DNA of 64,000 nt from Candidatus Edwardsbacteria bacterium. Its GTDB lineage: Bacteria > Edwardsbacteria > AC1 > EtOH8. The position numbers and the translations under genes are program-made. The notes beneath the pieces are model-generated. The model made no database searches, was not told where the DNA came from, and was given only the letters and a program-made list of their open reading frames with translations. Below, piece after piece: positions 22,334 through 30,625 of this stretch (positions are counted from its first letter, which is position 1; the number at the start of each line of letters is the position of its first letter). The stretch covers positions 62,001-126,000 of the forward strand of contig JAVHLB010000007.1 of NCBI GenBank assembly GCA_031082425.1, written 5' to 3'.

Positions 22334-24091
22334 ATGCCCTTAAGAAAATTATTATCCCTGTTCAAGGGAAAGAAAAAAGAAACGGCCGCGCCAGAGAAGA
22401 CCGATCATAAACCGGCCGCCCGGCACCAGGTCCCGGAGCGGGCCCCCGCCCGCCATTCCGGCGGGCAAAACCAGCGGCCCCAGCAACAGCCTTCCCGGAC
22501 GGCCACCTATCGCAAGCCGGAGCAGCCCAAGCCGCATCATCAGCCCCGGGCCGAAACTTCCCGGACGGCGACCTATCGCAAGCCGGAGCACCCCAAGCCG
22601 CATCATCAGCCCCGGGCTGAAACTCCCCGGACGGCGACCTATCGCAAACCGGAGCAACCCAAAACCCAATTTCAGCCCCGGACAGAGATCCACCGCCCCG
22701 CGGCAGCGGTCAGCCGGCCGCCCCAGGTTCATAAAAAACCGGCCGCGCCCACCGGCCCCCAGCTTAAGTTCGACCAGCTGGGACTGGCGCCGTTTCTTTT
22801 GAAAGCCATCGCCGAAGAGGGCTACACCGATCCCACCCCCATCCAGCAGCAGACCATCCCGCTGGCCCTGTCCGGCAAGGATCTTCTGGGCTGCGCCCAG
22901 ACCGGCACCGGCAAGACCGCCGCCTTCGCCCTGCCCATCCTGCAGAAGCTCTCCCGCCCGGAGGTGGTGGGACAGCAGTTCCGGGACATCAAGGCCCTGA
23001 TCGTCACCCCCACCCGGGAGCTGGCGGCCCAGATCGGCCAGAGCTTCGCCGCCTACGGCCGACACAGCGGCCTGCGCTATGCGGTGATCTACGGCGGGGT
23101 CTTTCAGGGGCATCAGCAGAAGGCCATGAAGGGCGGGGTGGACATATTGGTGGCCACCCCCGGCAGGCTGCTGGACATGATGAACCAGCGGCTGATCCTG
23201 CTGCACAAGGTGGAGATCCTGGTGCTGGACGAGGCCGACCGGATGCTGGACATGGGCTTCATTAACGACATCCGCAAGATCGTGGCCAAGGTGCCCATCC
23301 GCCGGCAGACCCTGTTCTTCTCGGCCACCATGCCGCCGGAGATCCGCCATCTGGCCGGCAGCATCCTGGATAATCCGGTGTCGGTGTCGGTGACGCCGGA
23401 CACCACCGCCGCCGAGACGGTGGAGCAGTCGCTATATTTTGTGGAACGGAACGACAAACCCGATCTGCTGAAGCACCTGCTATCGGACGAACTTTTCACC
23501 CGGGCGCTGGTGTTCACCCGCACCAAGGTCCGGGCCGACCGGGTGGCCCGCAAGCTGACCGCCGACGGCATTCCGGCCTCGGCCATCCACGGGGACAAGT
23601 CCCAGGGGGCCCGGGAACGGGTGCTGGCCGGGTTCAAGGACGGCTCCATCCGGGTGCTGGTGGCCTCTGACATAGTATCCCGGGGTATTGATATCGAGAA
23701 CATCTCCCACGTGGTGAATTTTGACGTGCCCCAGCAGGCCGATTCCTACATCCACCGCATCGGGCGGACCGGCCGGGCCGGGGCGGTGGGATCGGCCATC
23801 ACCTTCTGCGACGCCGAGGAGCGCCAGGATGTGCGGGAGATAGAAAAACTGCTGGATAAAAGCATTCCGGTGGTGGAGGATCACCCCTACCATTCCCGGA
23901 TGCCGGTGCACGAGGCCATCAGCGAGCACCGCCGCCGCACCGGACGGAAGCCCCAGCAGGGGCGCTCCGGGCAGCGTCCGCCGCGGGCATCGCAGGCCGG
24001 GCAGCGGCCCAGGCAGGGCCCGCCGACCGCCCCCAAGACCACCCACAGCAGCCACAAGCCCGGCAGCGGCCGGCCGGGACGGAGAGGATAG
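22334..24091 (+). CDS. DEAD-box RNA helicase (RhlE-like)
   Basis: 585 residues from ATG 22334. A basic, disordered N-terminus (about 1-145) contains three tandem 22-residue repeats. The helicase core follows: Q-motif with PTPIQQQTIP, motif I AQTGTGKT, Ia PTRELAAQ, II DEAD, III SAT, and VI HRIGRTGRAG. The C-terminal tail (about 530-585) is Arg/Gln/Pro-rich. It remodels RNA, in related bacteria during ribosome assembly or mRNA decay in the cold. Both flexible tails are likely RNA-binding. A strong terminator follows at 24207. Confidence 0.93.
   Translation: MPLRKLLSLFKGKKKETAAPEKTDHKPAARHQVPERAPARHSGGQNQRPQQQPSRTATYRKPEQPKPHHQPRAETSRTATYRKPEHPKPHHQPRAETPRTATYRKPEQPKTQFQPRTEIHRPAAAVSRPPQVHKKPAAPTGPQLKFDQLGLAPFLLKAIAEEGYTDPTPIQQQTIPLALSGKDLLGCAQTGTGKTAAFALPILQKLSRPEVVGQQFRDIKALIVTPTRELAAQIGQSFAAYGRHSGLRYAVIYGGVFQGHQQKAMKGGVDILVATPGRLLDMMNQRLILLHKVEILVLDEADRMLDMGFINDIRKIVAKVPIRRQTLFFSATMPPEIRHLAGSILDNPVSVSVTPDTTAAETVEQSLYFVERNDKPDLLKHLLSDELFTRALVFTRTKVRADRVARKLTADGIPASAIHGDKSQGARERVLAGFKDGSIRVLVASDIVSRGIDIENISHVVNFDVPQQADSYIHRIGRTGRAGAVGSAITFCDAEERQDVREIEKLLDKSIPVVEDHPYHSRMPVHEAISEHRRRTGRKPQQGRSGQRPPRASQAGQRPRQGPPTAPKTTHSSHKPGSGRPGRRG
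22493..22690 (+). repeat. Three tandem 66-bp repeats inside the helicase gene
   Basis: Units 22493-22558, 22559-22624 and 22625-22690 each encode 22 residues of the pattern (S/P)RTATYRKPE(Q/H)PK.. followed by QPR(A/T)E(T/I). Units 1 and 2 are nearly identical in DNA; unit 3 has diverged at its end. The array extends the disordered N-terminal tail. Confidence 0.85.
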
Positions 24092-24106
24092 AAATCATAT
24101 ACCATA

Positions 24107-24162
24107 CAGCGATAGCCTAAAGGCTATCGCTGGTTATCATCAAAGGCCGAAATGTCGGCCTT
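24107..24162 (+). other. Two adjacent hairpins downstream of the helicase gene
   Basis: CAGCGATAGCC (24107-24117) / GGCTATCGCTG (24122-24132) with a 4-nt loop, then AGGCCGA (24144-24150) / TCGGCCT (24155-24161). Neither has a T-run; they may stabilise the 3' end of the helicase mRNA ahead of the terminator at 24207. Confidence 0.5.
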
Positions 24163-24206
24163 GTTGAATGCACCAGCGATGTTATTCCTAGCATCACTGC
24201 GTTTAT

Positions 24207-24240
24207 AAAGAAGCCCCGCCAATCGGCGGGGCTTCTTTAT
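24207..24240 (+). terminator. Rho-independent terminator after helicase
   Basis: AAAGAAGCCCCGCC (24207-24220) / GGCGGGGCTTCTTT (24225-24238), a 14-bp stem with loop AATC. Confidence 0.85.
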
Positions 24241-24241
24241 G

Positions 24242-24560
24242 GGATTGCTTCATTTGTTAGGCTACGACGCCTTCTCGCAATGACCAATAAAAAAACCTTT
24301 CCAAATTTATTTGGAGAGGTGAAGGGGTGAGTGCGAAAACGCCTGGATTCCCGATCAGGTCGGGAATGACAATGTGGATTGCTTCGTTTGCCGAGCATAG
24401 CAATCACCTCGCAATGACACGTCAGCATAAAGTCGAAAGTAAAAAGGATAAAAGTCTCTGTGCCTCAGTGTCTCCGTGTGAGAGGAAACCTGGATTCCCC
24501 GCCAAATCCACCAAATACCACTAAAATATTTTAGAAATTTTCGTGTATTTTGTGGGCAAA
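24242..24560 (+). repeat. Gap filled with several families of short dispersed repeats
   Basis: No gene is visible here. Two copies of a GATTGCTTC...CGCAATGAC unit lie at 24244-24284 and 24376-24419. A CTGGATTCCCG/CGGGAATGAC palindrome lies at 24342-24371. Near 24462 is a CTCTGTGCCTCAGTGTCTCC string, and at 24512-24556 a CACCAAATACCACT/TTTTGTGGGC type inverted repeat. These are intergenic repeat types rather than coding sequence, piled up between two convergent genes. Confidence 0.55.
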
Positions 24561-24566
24561 GATCCC

Positions 24567-25697
24567 CTACGGGGCGAAGTCCGCCAAAATCGTATCCGAC
24601 AGCAGCAGACCCTCCAGGCTCAAACGCACCCGGCCCCCCTCCTTCTCCAGGTAATAATTCTCCTCCAGCCTGCGCCACACCTTGGGCATATATTTGGCCG
24701 GTGCCATCCCCCACTTCTTTTCAAATTCGCCGATGGCTATCCCCTCGACCATCCTTAAACCCAGAAATATGGCCTCGAATATCCGCTGATCGCGGGTGAG
24801 CGTTTCCTCCATCTCCACCGGGCTGTTCCCTTTTGCCAGAGCAGCGACGTATTTATCCGGCTCTTTGAAATTTGACCAGCGTTTGCCATCCAGGTGCGAA
24901 TGGGCCCCGGCCCCGAATCCCAGGTAATCCCCTCCCATCCAGTAGTTGAGATTATGCCGGGAGCGATAATTCTTTCTGGCGAAGTTGGACACCTCGTAAT
25001 GGGCATACCCGGCGGAGCCCATGGTCTCGATGGCCGCCAGGTACATCTCCTCCTCCAGCTCCTCGGAGGCCGGAGTGAACCGGCCCTGCTCTTTTCGGCG
25101 GGTGAACTCGGTGTCCGGCTCGTAGGTCAGCGAATACAAAGAGATATGTTCAGGCCCCAGGTCTAAGGCCCTAGCCAGGTCAGTTTCCCAATTTTCCAAA
25201 GACTGGCCCGGCAAAGCGAAGATCAGGTCCAGGCTGATGTTCCCAAAGCCCGTCTGCCGGGCATCGCGGAAGGCCGCCAAGGCCTGCTCGGCGGCATGGC
25301 GGCGGCCCATCAGTTTTAAAAGATCCGGATCGAAGGACTGCACTCCCAGGCTCAATCGGTCGAAGCCGGCCTCGCGCAGGTCGGAAAGTTTATAGATGTC
25401 CACCGTCCCGGGATTGGCCTCGATGGTCGTCTCGCAGTCATCGCCGATCGGGCCGATATTTTCCCTGACCGTCCCCAGGATATCCTTGAGCTGTCTGACT
25501 GAAAGTAGGCTGGGCGTTCCCCCGCCGAAATAGATGGTGTTCAAATTGTCATTTTGAAATTTACAATTTGCAATCTCTTTCATCAGAGCCGAGCAATAGA
25601 CTCCGGCCTCGACATCAGAAGCCAGCGGCCGCGAATTGAACCCGCAATACCCGCATTTGGCCAGGCAGAACGGAATGTGGATGTAAACGCTATTCAT
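24567..25697 (-). CDS. hemW: HemW-like radical SAM protein (coproporphyrinogen oxidase-like)
   Basis: 376 residues from the ATG at 25697 (MNSVYIHIPFC...). The radical SAM motif is CxxxCxxC (CLAKCGYC, about 11-18), followed by FGGGTPS near 64 and GVQSFDPDLLK near 118. Length and C-terminal helical domain fit HemW rather than true HemN. HemW binds heme and is thought to deliver it to membrane proteins; the annotation as coproporphyrinogen oxidase is historical. The gene stands alone on the minus strand, convergent with the helicase gene. Confidence 0.88.
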   Translation of the reverse strand: MNSVYIHIPFCLAKCGYCGFNSRPLASDVEAGVYCSALMKEIANCKFQNDNLNTIYFGGGTPSLLSVRQLKDILGTVRENIGPIGDDCETTIEANPGTVDIYKLSDLREAGFDRLSLGVQSFDPDLLKLMGRRHAAEQALAAFRDARQTGFGNISLDLIFALPGQSLENWETDLARALDLGPEHISLYSLTYEPDTEFTRRKEQGRFTPASEELEEEMYLAAIETMGSAGYAHYEVSNFARKNYRSRHNLNYWMGGDYLGFGAGAHSHLDGKRWSNFKEPDKYVAALAKGNSPVEMEETLTRDQRIFEAIFLGLRMVEGIAIGEFEKKWGMAPAKYMPKVWRRLEENYYLEKEGGRVRLSLEGLLLSDTILADFAP

Positions 25698-25809
25698 ATT
25701 TGGATATGATAGCACACCGTAAAATCAAAGGCAACTTTGATTTTCTGCCCGGTGGCCCCAAAAGGACATTTTTGTCGATATGTTGCCCGGACTTTAACGC
25801 AATTACTGA

Positions 25810-25838
25810 TTGACAAAACCGGCTTCTTTTGCTATCCT
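25810..25838 (+). promoter_or_regulatory. Promoter of tRNA-Leu
   Basis: TTGACA at 25810-25815, 17 bp, TATCCT at 25833-25838, 14 bp before the mature tRNA 5' end. Confidence 0.7.
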
Positions 25839-25852
25839 TAGGCATCCTTTGG

Positions 25853-25939
25853 GCCGGTGTGGTGAAACTGGTAGACGCAGTGGACTCAAAATCCACCGGT
25901 AGCAATACCATGGGGGTTCGATTCCCTCCACCGGCACCA
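25853..25939 (+). tRNA. tRNA-Leu (anticodon CAA)
   Basis: 87 nt with encoded CCA. Acceptor stem GCCGGTG (25853-25859) pairs with CACCGGC (25929-25935), discriminator A, then CCA. The anticodon stem GTGGA/TCCAC encloses the 7-nt loop CTCAAAA, giving anticodon CAA, which reads UUG. The long variable arm (GGTAGCAATACC) is typical of class II tRNA-Leu, and the T arm GGGGGTTCGATTCCC is normal. Confidence 0.95.
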
Positions 25940-26160
25940 GTTTGGCTCCACCGGTTGGCAGTAGTCCGCCGCAGGCTGGCACCATCTTGAGATGAGCTGT
26001 TGTTTATCGCAAGCAGGATTCCATAGCGCCCAGGGTAGAAAATACCGAACTTATGGGGGTTCTGCGCCGGCAGTTTTAATGACAGTCCCGCGACGGCGCA
26101 TCCGCCGCCGAATGACCCAAGTGGCCGGGCTGCCGGCGGAGATTCCCTCCACCGGCACCA
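25940..26160 (+). repeat. Decayed partial copy of tRNA-Leu 3' half, split by a two-hairpin insert
   Basis: The last 20 bases of the tRNA, GATTCCCTCCACCGGCACCA (25920-25939), recur exactly at 26141-26160. ATGGGGGTTC, the part just before it in the tRNA (25910-25919), recurs at 26053-26062. Between those two matches is a 78-bp insert (26063-26140) made of two abutting inverted repeats: TGCGCCG...CGGCGCA (26063-26100) and TCCGCCG...CGGCGGA (26101-26140). Further upstream GGTAGAAAATACC resembles the variable arm. It may be an integration (att) scar or a tRNA relic. There is no 5' half, so it is not a working tRNA. Confidence 0.75.
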
Positions 26161-26185
26161 TGTAAGCCCTATAATATGACAGAAG

Positions 26186-26264
26186 CCCGCCGTCCCCTCG
26201 ATAAAGCCGTTCATCGAGTCGGAAAAACCATATCGAGATGAACGGCCACTCGGGCATCGGCGGG
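26186..26264 (+). promoter_or_regulatory. Structured leader upstream of pilT (unknown class)
   Basis: An outer stem CCCGCCG (26186-26192) / CGGCGGG (26258-26264) encloses a 10-bp stem GCCGTTCATC (26206-26215) / GATGAACGGC (26237-26246). The structure ends 25 bp before the pilT ATG. No known riboswitch consensus was recognised (c-di-GMP-I type signatures are absent). It may be a regulatory leader or a further member of the CCGCCG/CGGCGG inverted repeats just upstream. Confidence 0.5.
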
Positions 26265-26289
26265 ATAATCAGGTAACGATATTTTATTT

Positions 26290-27369
26290 ATGGAAGCACC
26301 GAATCCACAATTACCGCAGATGGATCAGCTCATGGAGGAGCTGGTATTACGGGAGGCCTCCGACCTGCATATCCGGGTCGGGGAGCCGCCCATTTACCGC
26401 ATCGGCGGAAGGCTGGTGCGCAGCGAATTCCCGGTGCTGGGCGAGAACGACACCCGGGCCCTGCTGTTCAGCATCATGAATGTCGAGCAGCAGAAAAGAT
26501 TTGATCAGGAGCTGGAGCTGGATTTCGCCTTCGGCCTGCCCGGGGTGGCCCGCTTCCGGGTGAACTCCTTCCGCCAGCGGGGCTATGCCGGCGCAGTGAT
26601 GCGGGTGATACCGCTGAAGATAAAGACCATCGAGGAGTGGGGCCTGCCGGTCATCATGAAGGACCTGGCCCTGATGCCCCGCGGCCTGGTGCTGGTCACC
26701 GGCCCCACCGGCTCGGGCAAATCCACCAGCCTGGCCGCCATGGTGGAACATATCAACCAGCGGCGCCAGGCCCATATCATCACCCTGGAGGACCCCATCG
26801 AGTTCCTGTACAAGGACAGCCAGTCGGTGATCGAACAGCGGGAGGTGGGGTCCGACACCCCCAGCTTCGCCTCCGGCCTGAGCCACGTGATGCGCCAGAA
26901 TCCCGACGTGATCCTGGTGGGTGAGATGCGCAACTACGAGACCATGTCGCTGTCCATCGCCGCGGCCGAGACCGGCCACCTGGTGCTGGCCACCCTCCAC
27001 ACCACCGACGCCGCCCAGACGGTGGATCGCATCATCAACACCTATCCGCCGGAGTCCCAGGCCCAGGCCCGGGTCCAGCTGGCCACCGTGCTTCAGGCGG
27101 TGATATCCCAGGCCCTGCTTCCGGCGGTGGGCAAGAGCAAGCTGGCCGGGGCTTTCGAGATCATGCTGTGCACCCCGGCGGTCCGCAGCGTCATCCGCGA
27201 CGGCAAGACCCCCCAGATATATTCCCTGATCCAGACCGGGGCCAAGTTCGGCATGCAGAGCCTGGACCAGGCCCTCAAGGATCTGGTGCGCAGCGGCACC
27301 GTCACGCTGGACGACGCCCTGGCCAAGTCGTCCAATCCCCAGGAACTGGAACAGTCGATAGGCAGGTGA
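26290..27369 (+). CDS. pilT: PilT-type twitching motility ATPase (first copy)
   Basis: 359 residues, usual PilT length. Walker A GPTGSGKST (about 139-147), Asp box, Walker B-like PDVILVGEMRN (about 209), and the His box ATLHTTDA. The AAAETGHLV segment resembles the AIRAGETGHLV signature of PilT with some change. The hexameric ATPase retracts type IV pili at the inner membrane. A second paralogue starts 1 bp after its stop, like the PilT/PilU pair. No pilin or pilus assembly genes are in the window. Confidence 0.92.
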   Translation: MEAPNPQLPQMDQLMEELVLREASDLHIRVGEPPIYRIGGRLVRSEFPVLGENDTRALLFSIMNVEQQKRFDQELELDFAFGLPGVARFRVNSFRQRGYAGAVMRVIPLKIKTIEEWGLPVIMKDLALMPRGLVLVTGPTGSGKSTSLAAMVEHINQRRQAHIITLEDPIEFLYKDSQSVIEQREVGSDTPSFASGLSHVMRQNPDVILVGEMRNYETMSLSIAAAETGHLVLATLHTTDAAQTVDRIINTYPPESQAQARVQLATVLQAVISQALLPAVGKSKLAGAFEIMLCTPAVRSVIRDGKTPQIYSLIQTGAKFGMQSLDQALKDLVRSGTVTLDDALAKSSNPQELEQSIGR

Positions 27370-27370
27370 T

Positions 27371-28447
27371 ATGCAGCTTCCCGAACTTTTATACATGATA
27401 TACCAGAAGGGGGCCTCCGACCTGATTTTGAAGGTGGGGAACAAGCCCATGATGCGGCTGCAGGGAAGCCTGGTGCCGCTGGAGCTTCCCCCCCTCAATC
27501 CCGAGGACACCAAGCGCTTTGCGGTGGAGATCATGACCAAGGAGCAGCTGGAGCGTTTCCGCCGGGACAAGGAGCTGGACATCTCCTGTTCCATCGCCAG
27601 CCTCTGCCGCTTTAGGGCCTCGGCCTTCATTCAGCGCGGGGAGTTCGGCCTGGTGTTCCGGCTGATCCCCAACAAGATCCCCACCATGGACGAGCTGGGC
27701 CTGCCCATCATCTCCAAGAACCTGGCCATGCGCCCCCGGGGACTGGTGCTGGTAACCGGGCCGGCCGGCTGCGGGAAGTCCACCACCATCGCCTCGATGA
27801 TCAACACCCGCAACGCCAACCAGGAATGCCATATCATCACCGTCGAGGATCCCATCGAGTTCGTCTACCAGGACCTCAAGGCCGAGATCAACCAACGGGA
27901 GGTGGGCAAGGACACCCTGTCCTTCACCAACGCCCTGAAGAGCGTGCTGCGCCAGGATCCCGACGTGATCGTGGTGGGGGAGATGCGGGATCTGGAGACC
28001 ATCTCCCTGGCCATCACCGCGGCCGAGACCGGACACCTGGTGCTCTCCACCCTGCACACCACCGACGCCATGCAGACCATCGACCGGATAGTGGACGTCT
28101 TCCCGCCCCACCAGCAGACCCAGGTCCGGATGCAGCTTTCGGGCAACCTGCTGGGCATCATCTCCCAGGTGCTGCTGAAGCGGGCCGACGGCAACGGGCG
28201 GGTGATGGCCTACGAGATCATGATGGTCAACAGCGCCATCCGGAACCTGATCCGGGAGGCCAAGACCTCCCAGATACCATCGGCCATCCAGATGGGCATT
28301 AAGCAGGGAATGACCACCCTCAACCATTCCCTGGCCGACCTGGTGCGGCGCAAGATCGTCACTCCGGAAGAGGCCTTAAGCCACACCGACAACCAGGAAG
28401 ACCTGAAAGCCATCCTGGCCCGGCCGTCGCCGGGAGCGGTTAAATAA
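27371..28447 (+). CDS. PilT/PilU-type ATPase (second copy)
   Basis: 358 residues. Walker A is GPAGCGKST, with PDVIVVGEMRD and STLHTTDAMQTIDR as Walker B and His box. It is roughly half identical to the preceding PilT and probably forms its PilU-like partner, which in other bacteria supports retraction under load. One base separates the genes, so expression is coupled. A hairpin with T-tail follows at 28469. Confidence 0.88.
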   Translation: MQLPELLYMIYQKGASDLILKVGNKPMMRLQGSLVPLELPPLNPEDTKRFAVEIMTKEQLERFRRDKELDISCSIASLCRFRASAFIQRGEFGLVFRLIPNKIPTMDELGLPIISKNLAMRPRGLVLVTGPAGCGKSTTIASMINTRNANQECHIITVEDPIEFVYQDLKAEINQREVGKDTLSFTNALKSVLRQDPDVIVVGEMRDLETISLAITAAETGHLVLSTLHTTDAMQTIDRIVDVFPPHQQTQVRMQLSGNLLGIISQVLLKRADGNGRVMAYEIMMVNSAIRNLIREAKTSQIPSAIQMGIKQGMTTLNHSLADLVRRKIVTPEEALSHTDNQEDLKAILARPSPGAVK

Positions 28448-28468
28448 TATACCGAGGTTAATTGTTTT

Positions 28469-28503
28469 CGCAAGGCTGGTGATGTTATCAGCCTTGCGTT
28501 TTG
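28469..28503 (+). terminator. Terminator after the PilT pair
   Basis: CGCAAGGCTG (28469-28478) / CAGCCTTGCG (28489-28498), 10-nt loop, followed by TTTTG. Confidence 0.7.
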
Positions 28504-28519
28504 ACTTCAGGGGTAGGAA

Positions 28520-29704
28520 ATGAAAGCTTCCCGCTACAACCACATCATCTGGCGCCGCAACCTGCCGCAGCTGCTGTACAATTCCTGGCACCACCGGTTT
28601 TGGGAATTGGACAACTCCCAGTCGGCGGTCTACGGAGGGCTGTCCCTGCCCCTGACCTATAGCCTGATCAACCAGAAGGATCCGTCGGTGTCCAAGCTGG
28701 TGGCCGGGCTGGCCAAAATGGAATTCCTGATCGATGATGACCGCGACGAGCTGAAACAGATAGAGCTGCTGAGCCACCTGCACCGTTTCGATCGCAGCCG
28801 GCTGGAGCTGTGGATATGCCCCACCACCCGCTGCGACCAGAACTGCCCCGGCTGTCCCCATCAGGACGGCCGTTCCGACCTGTCGGCCTCAGGCCTGGAG
28901 AAGGTATTCCGGCTGATCTCCGGGCGGACGCCGGGCCTGAAGCAGTTGGGCATCAACTGGTGGGGCGGCCAGCCGGCCCTGGCCTGGAAGATGGTGCTGG
29001 AGTTCGACAAAAAGCTGGCCGAGCTGGCGCGGCAATTCGGCTTCGAATATTCCTACCGCACCATCGGCAGCGGCGGCGGCCCGGCCAATCGATTGACCGC
29101 CCTTTCCCGGGAGAACGAATTATATCTGAATATCGAATCGGTCGATCTTGGCAACCTGCCTGCGGACCCGGCTGTTCTGCTGGGGGGTATCGCCGGGATC
29201 TCAAAAAGAAAGGATCAGCTTCCCCCGGGATCACGGATCAGATTCATAAACAATATCCCCGGGGAGAAACTCTGCCGGAATGTCAATCATTTGTGCCGTA
29301 GCGCGCCAAATCTGGAGGACGAGGAGGTGGGGGACATCAACCGCCTGCTGGAATCCGGTTTCACGGTTGAGAACCTGCCCCGCCCCAAACTGGTGTCCTG
29401 CCAGGCAACCGACCCTCAAAGCTTCATAATCGACGTCGCCGGGAACAGCTATAAATGCTGGGAGGATCTGGGCGTTCCGGAGAAAAGGCTGACGGAGGAT
29501 GCCGATGATCCGCTGGCCCCCCAGAATTTCCGCTGGCTGGACTGGGCCCCCTTTCACGAGGCCCACTGCCGGTTGTGCAATATCCTGCCCTGGTGCCTGG
29601 GCGGCTGCCGGGCCAGGCCGCCCGATGCCGACTGCAGCCAGTGGCACTATGCCCTTAGAGAGATGCTGTCCCTGGCCGCGGCGGCCAACCAGAAGGGGGC
29701 CTGA
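28520..29704 (+). CDS. Radical SAM/SPASM-domain protein, substrate unknown
   Basis: 394 residues. An N-terminal domain of about 95 residues precedes the radical SAM motif CxxxCxxC (Cys105, Cys109, Cys112 in RCDQNCPGC). The C-terminal region (about 290-375) has at least seven more cysteines, including CRLCNILPWCLGGC, the pattern of a SPASM domain holding extra iron-sulfur clusters. Such enzymes modify peptides or protein side chains. The N-terminal part could be a peptide-recognition domain (inference). No small precursor peptide gene is evident next to it; it stands between terminators. Confidence 0.85.
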   Translation: MKASRYNHIIWRRNLPQLLYNSWHHRFWELDNSQSAVYGGLSLPLTYSLINQKDPSVSKLVAGLAKMEFLIDDDRDELKQIELLSHLHRFDRSRLELWICPTTRCDQNCPGCPHQDGRSDLSASGLEKVFRLISGRTPGLKQLGINWWGGQPALAWKMVLEFDKKLAELARQFGFEYSYRTIGSGGGPANRLTALSRENELYLNIESVDLGNLPADPAVLLGGIAGISKRKDQLPPGSRIRFINNIPGEKLCRNVNHLCRSAPNLEDEEVGDINRLLESGFTVENLPRPKLVSCQATDPQSFIIDVAGNSYKCWEDLGVPEKRLTEDADDPLAPQNFRWLDWAPFHEAHCRLCNILPWCLGGCRARPPDADCSQWHYALREMLSLAAAANQKGA

Positions 29705-29722
29705 AAACTTTCAGGCCCCCTT
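29693..29722 (+). terminator. Bidirectional terminator overlapping the radical SAM stop
   Basis: AAGGGGGCCTGAAA (29693-29706) / TTTCAGGCCCCCTT (29709-29722). The stem begins inside the coding end of the radical SAM gene and separates it from the convergent TPR gene. Confidence 0.65.
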
Positions 29723-29736
29723 CCTTCATCCCCCGG

Positions 29737-30438
29737 TCATTTTTCCTTGTCCATCAAAGCCAGGTAGGTCTTCACCCGGATGTTATTGGGATCGATCTCC
29801 AGGCACTTATCCCACTGCTGGCGGGCCAGCTCCTTCTGGCCGTCCTTCAAATAGGCCACCCCCAGCAGGATCATGGCCTCGATATAATTGGGGTTGGAGG
29901 ACAGGATGATCTCTATTTCGTCTATGGTCTTGTGAAAATTATTCAGGTTTAAATAGCTCTTGGCCAGCCGGAGCCGGATGTCCGGATAATGGGGATTGAT
30001 GCTCAGGGCCTTGCCGAATTCCTCCACCGCCTCGTAATGATAGCCGATGTCGCTGTAGGTGATCCCCAGCTTGGTATGGGTCTCGGCCAGCCGGTTGCGG
30101 ATGCTGAGGGTCAGCCCGTCCTTGATATCCTCTGCCTCCGAGGCCTTGTTGAAGTATTTGACCGCCTCCTCATAGCGTCCCAGTTCGTTCAGGCTGATGG
30201 CCAGGTTCAGGTAGGCCTCCACATAGCGGGGATTGAGCTCGATGGCGGCATGAAAGGACTTGACCGCCTCCTCGAACTGTCCGTTGAAATGGTAGGACAT
30301 TCCCAGCTGGTTGTGGAGGTCCGGAAATTTGGGCGAAAGTTTTATCGCCCGCTTCAATTCCTGGCTGGCCTCCCCGTAGCGGCCCTTGGAGAAGAGTTCC
30401 AGGCCTGACTTGTAGTGTTGTTCGGTTTCGAATTCCAT
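29737..30438 (-). CDS. Tetratricopeptide-repeat protein
   Basis: 233 residues from the ATG at 30438, which has a GAGGTG site 4-9 nt upstream; the longer open frame upstream has no sign of being coding. It consists almost wholly of about six TPR units (YKSGLELFSKGRYGEASQELKRAIKLSP; LHNQLGMSYHFNGQFEEAVKSF split by helix turns). No signal peptide is seen, so it is a cytoplasmic scaffold with unknown partners. It is convergent with the radical SAM gene. Confidence 0.85.
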   Translation of the reverse strand: MEFETEQHYKSGLELFSKGRYGEASQELKRAIKLSPKFPDLHNQLGMSYHFNGQFEEAVKSFHAAIELNPRYVEAYLNLAISLNELGRYEEAVKYFNKASEAEDIKDGLTLSIRNRLAETHTKLGITYSDIGYHYEAVEEFGKALSINPHYPDIRLRLAKSYLNLNNFHKTIDEIEIILSSNPNYIEAMILLGVAYLKDGQKELARQQWDKCLEIDPNNIRVKTYLALMDKEK

Positions 30439-30541
30439 TTTCACCTCTTCGGGATGTTGATTGCCTGGGCATCGGATAGCGGAGACCAACCACTCATGCC
30501 ATAGGCAGATCCGCCTATATGAACCTTGCTGCGGTGGCGGA

Positions 30542-30625
30542 AAAGGCACCAAGACACAAAGTTTATTAACCCCCTAACCAAAAGCAAATTCAATTTGGTG
30601 CCTTAGTGTCTTGGTGGCAAAAAAG
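30542..30625 (+). repeat. Intergenic inverted repeat of the GGCACCAAGACAC / GTGTCTTGGTGGC type
   Basis: In the 343-bp gap between the TPR and tex genes, AAAGGCACCAAGACACAAAG (30541-30560) is followed by TTTGGTGCCTTAGTGTCTTGG (30595-30615), a decayed inverted repeat. The rest of the gap (30626-30781) shows no gene; the tex promoter is presumably there but not obvious. Confidence 0.5.

Noticed and set aside
25690..26214. A 174-codon minus-strand frame
   Set aside because: It reads backwards through the tRNA-Leu gene and its decayed copy; structure of the tRNA takes precedence.
26186..26264. A c-di-GMP-I riboswitch before pilT
   Set aside because: The conserved core strings of that class are not present; only generic nested stems are seen.
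26347..27630. A 427-codon open frame on the minus strand
   Set aside because: Antisense to the two PilT genes, whose motifs are intact; composition is that of a shadow frame.
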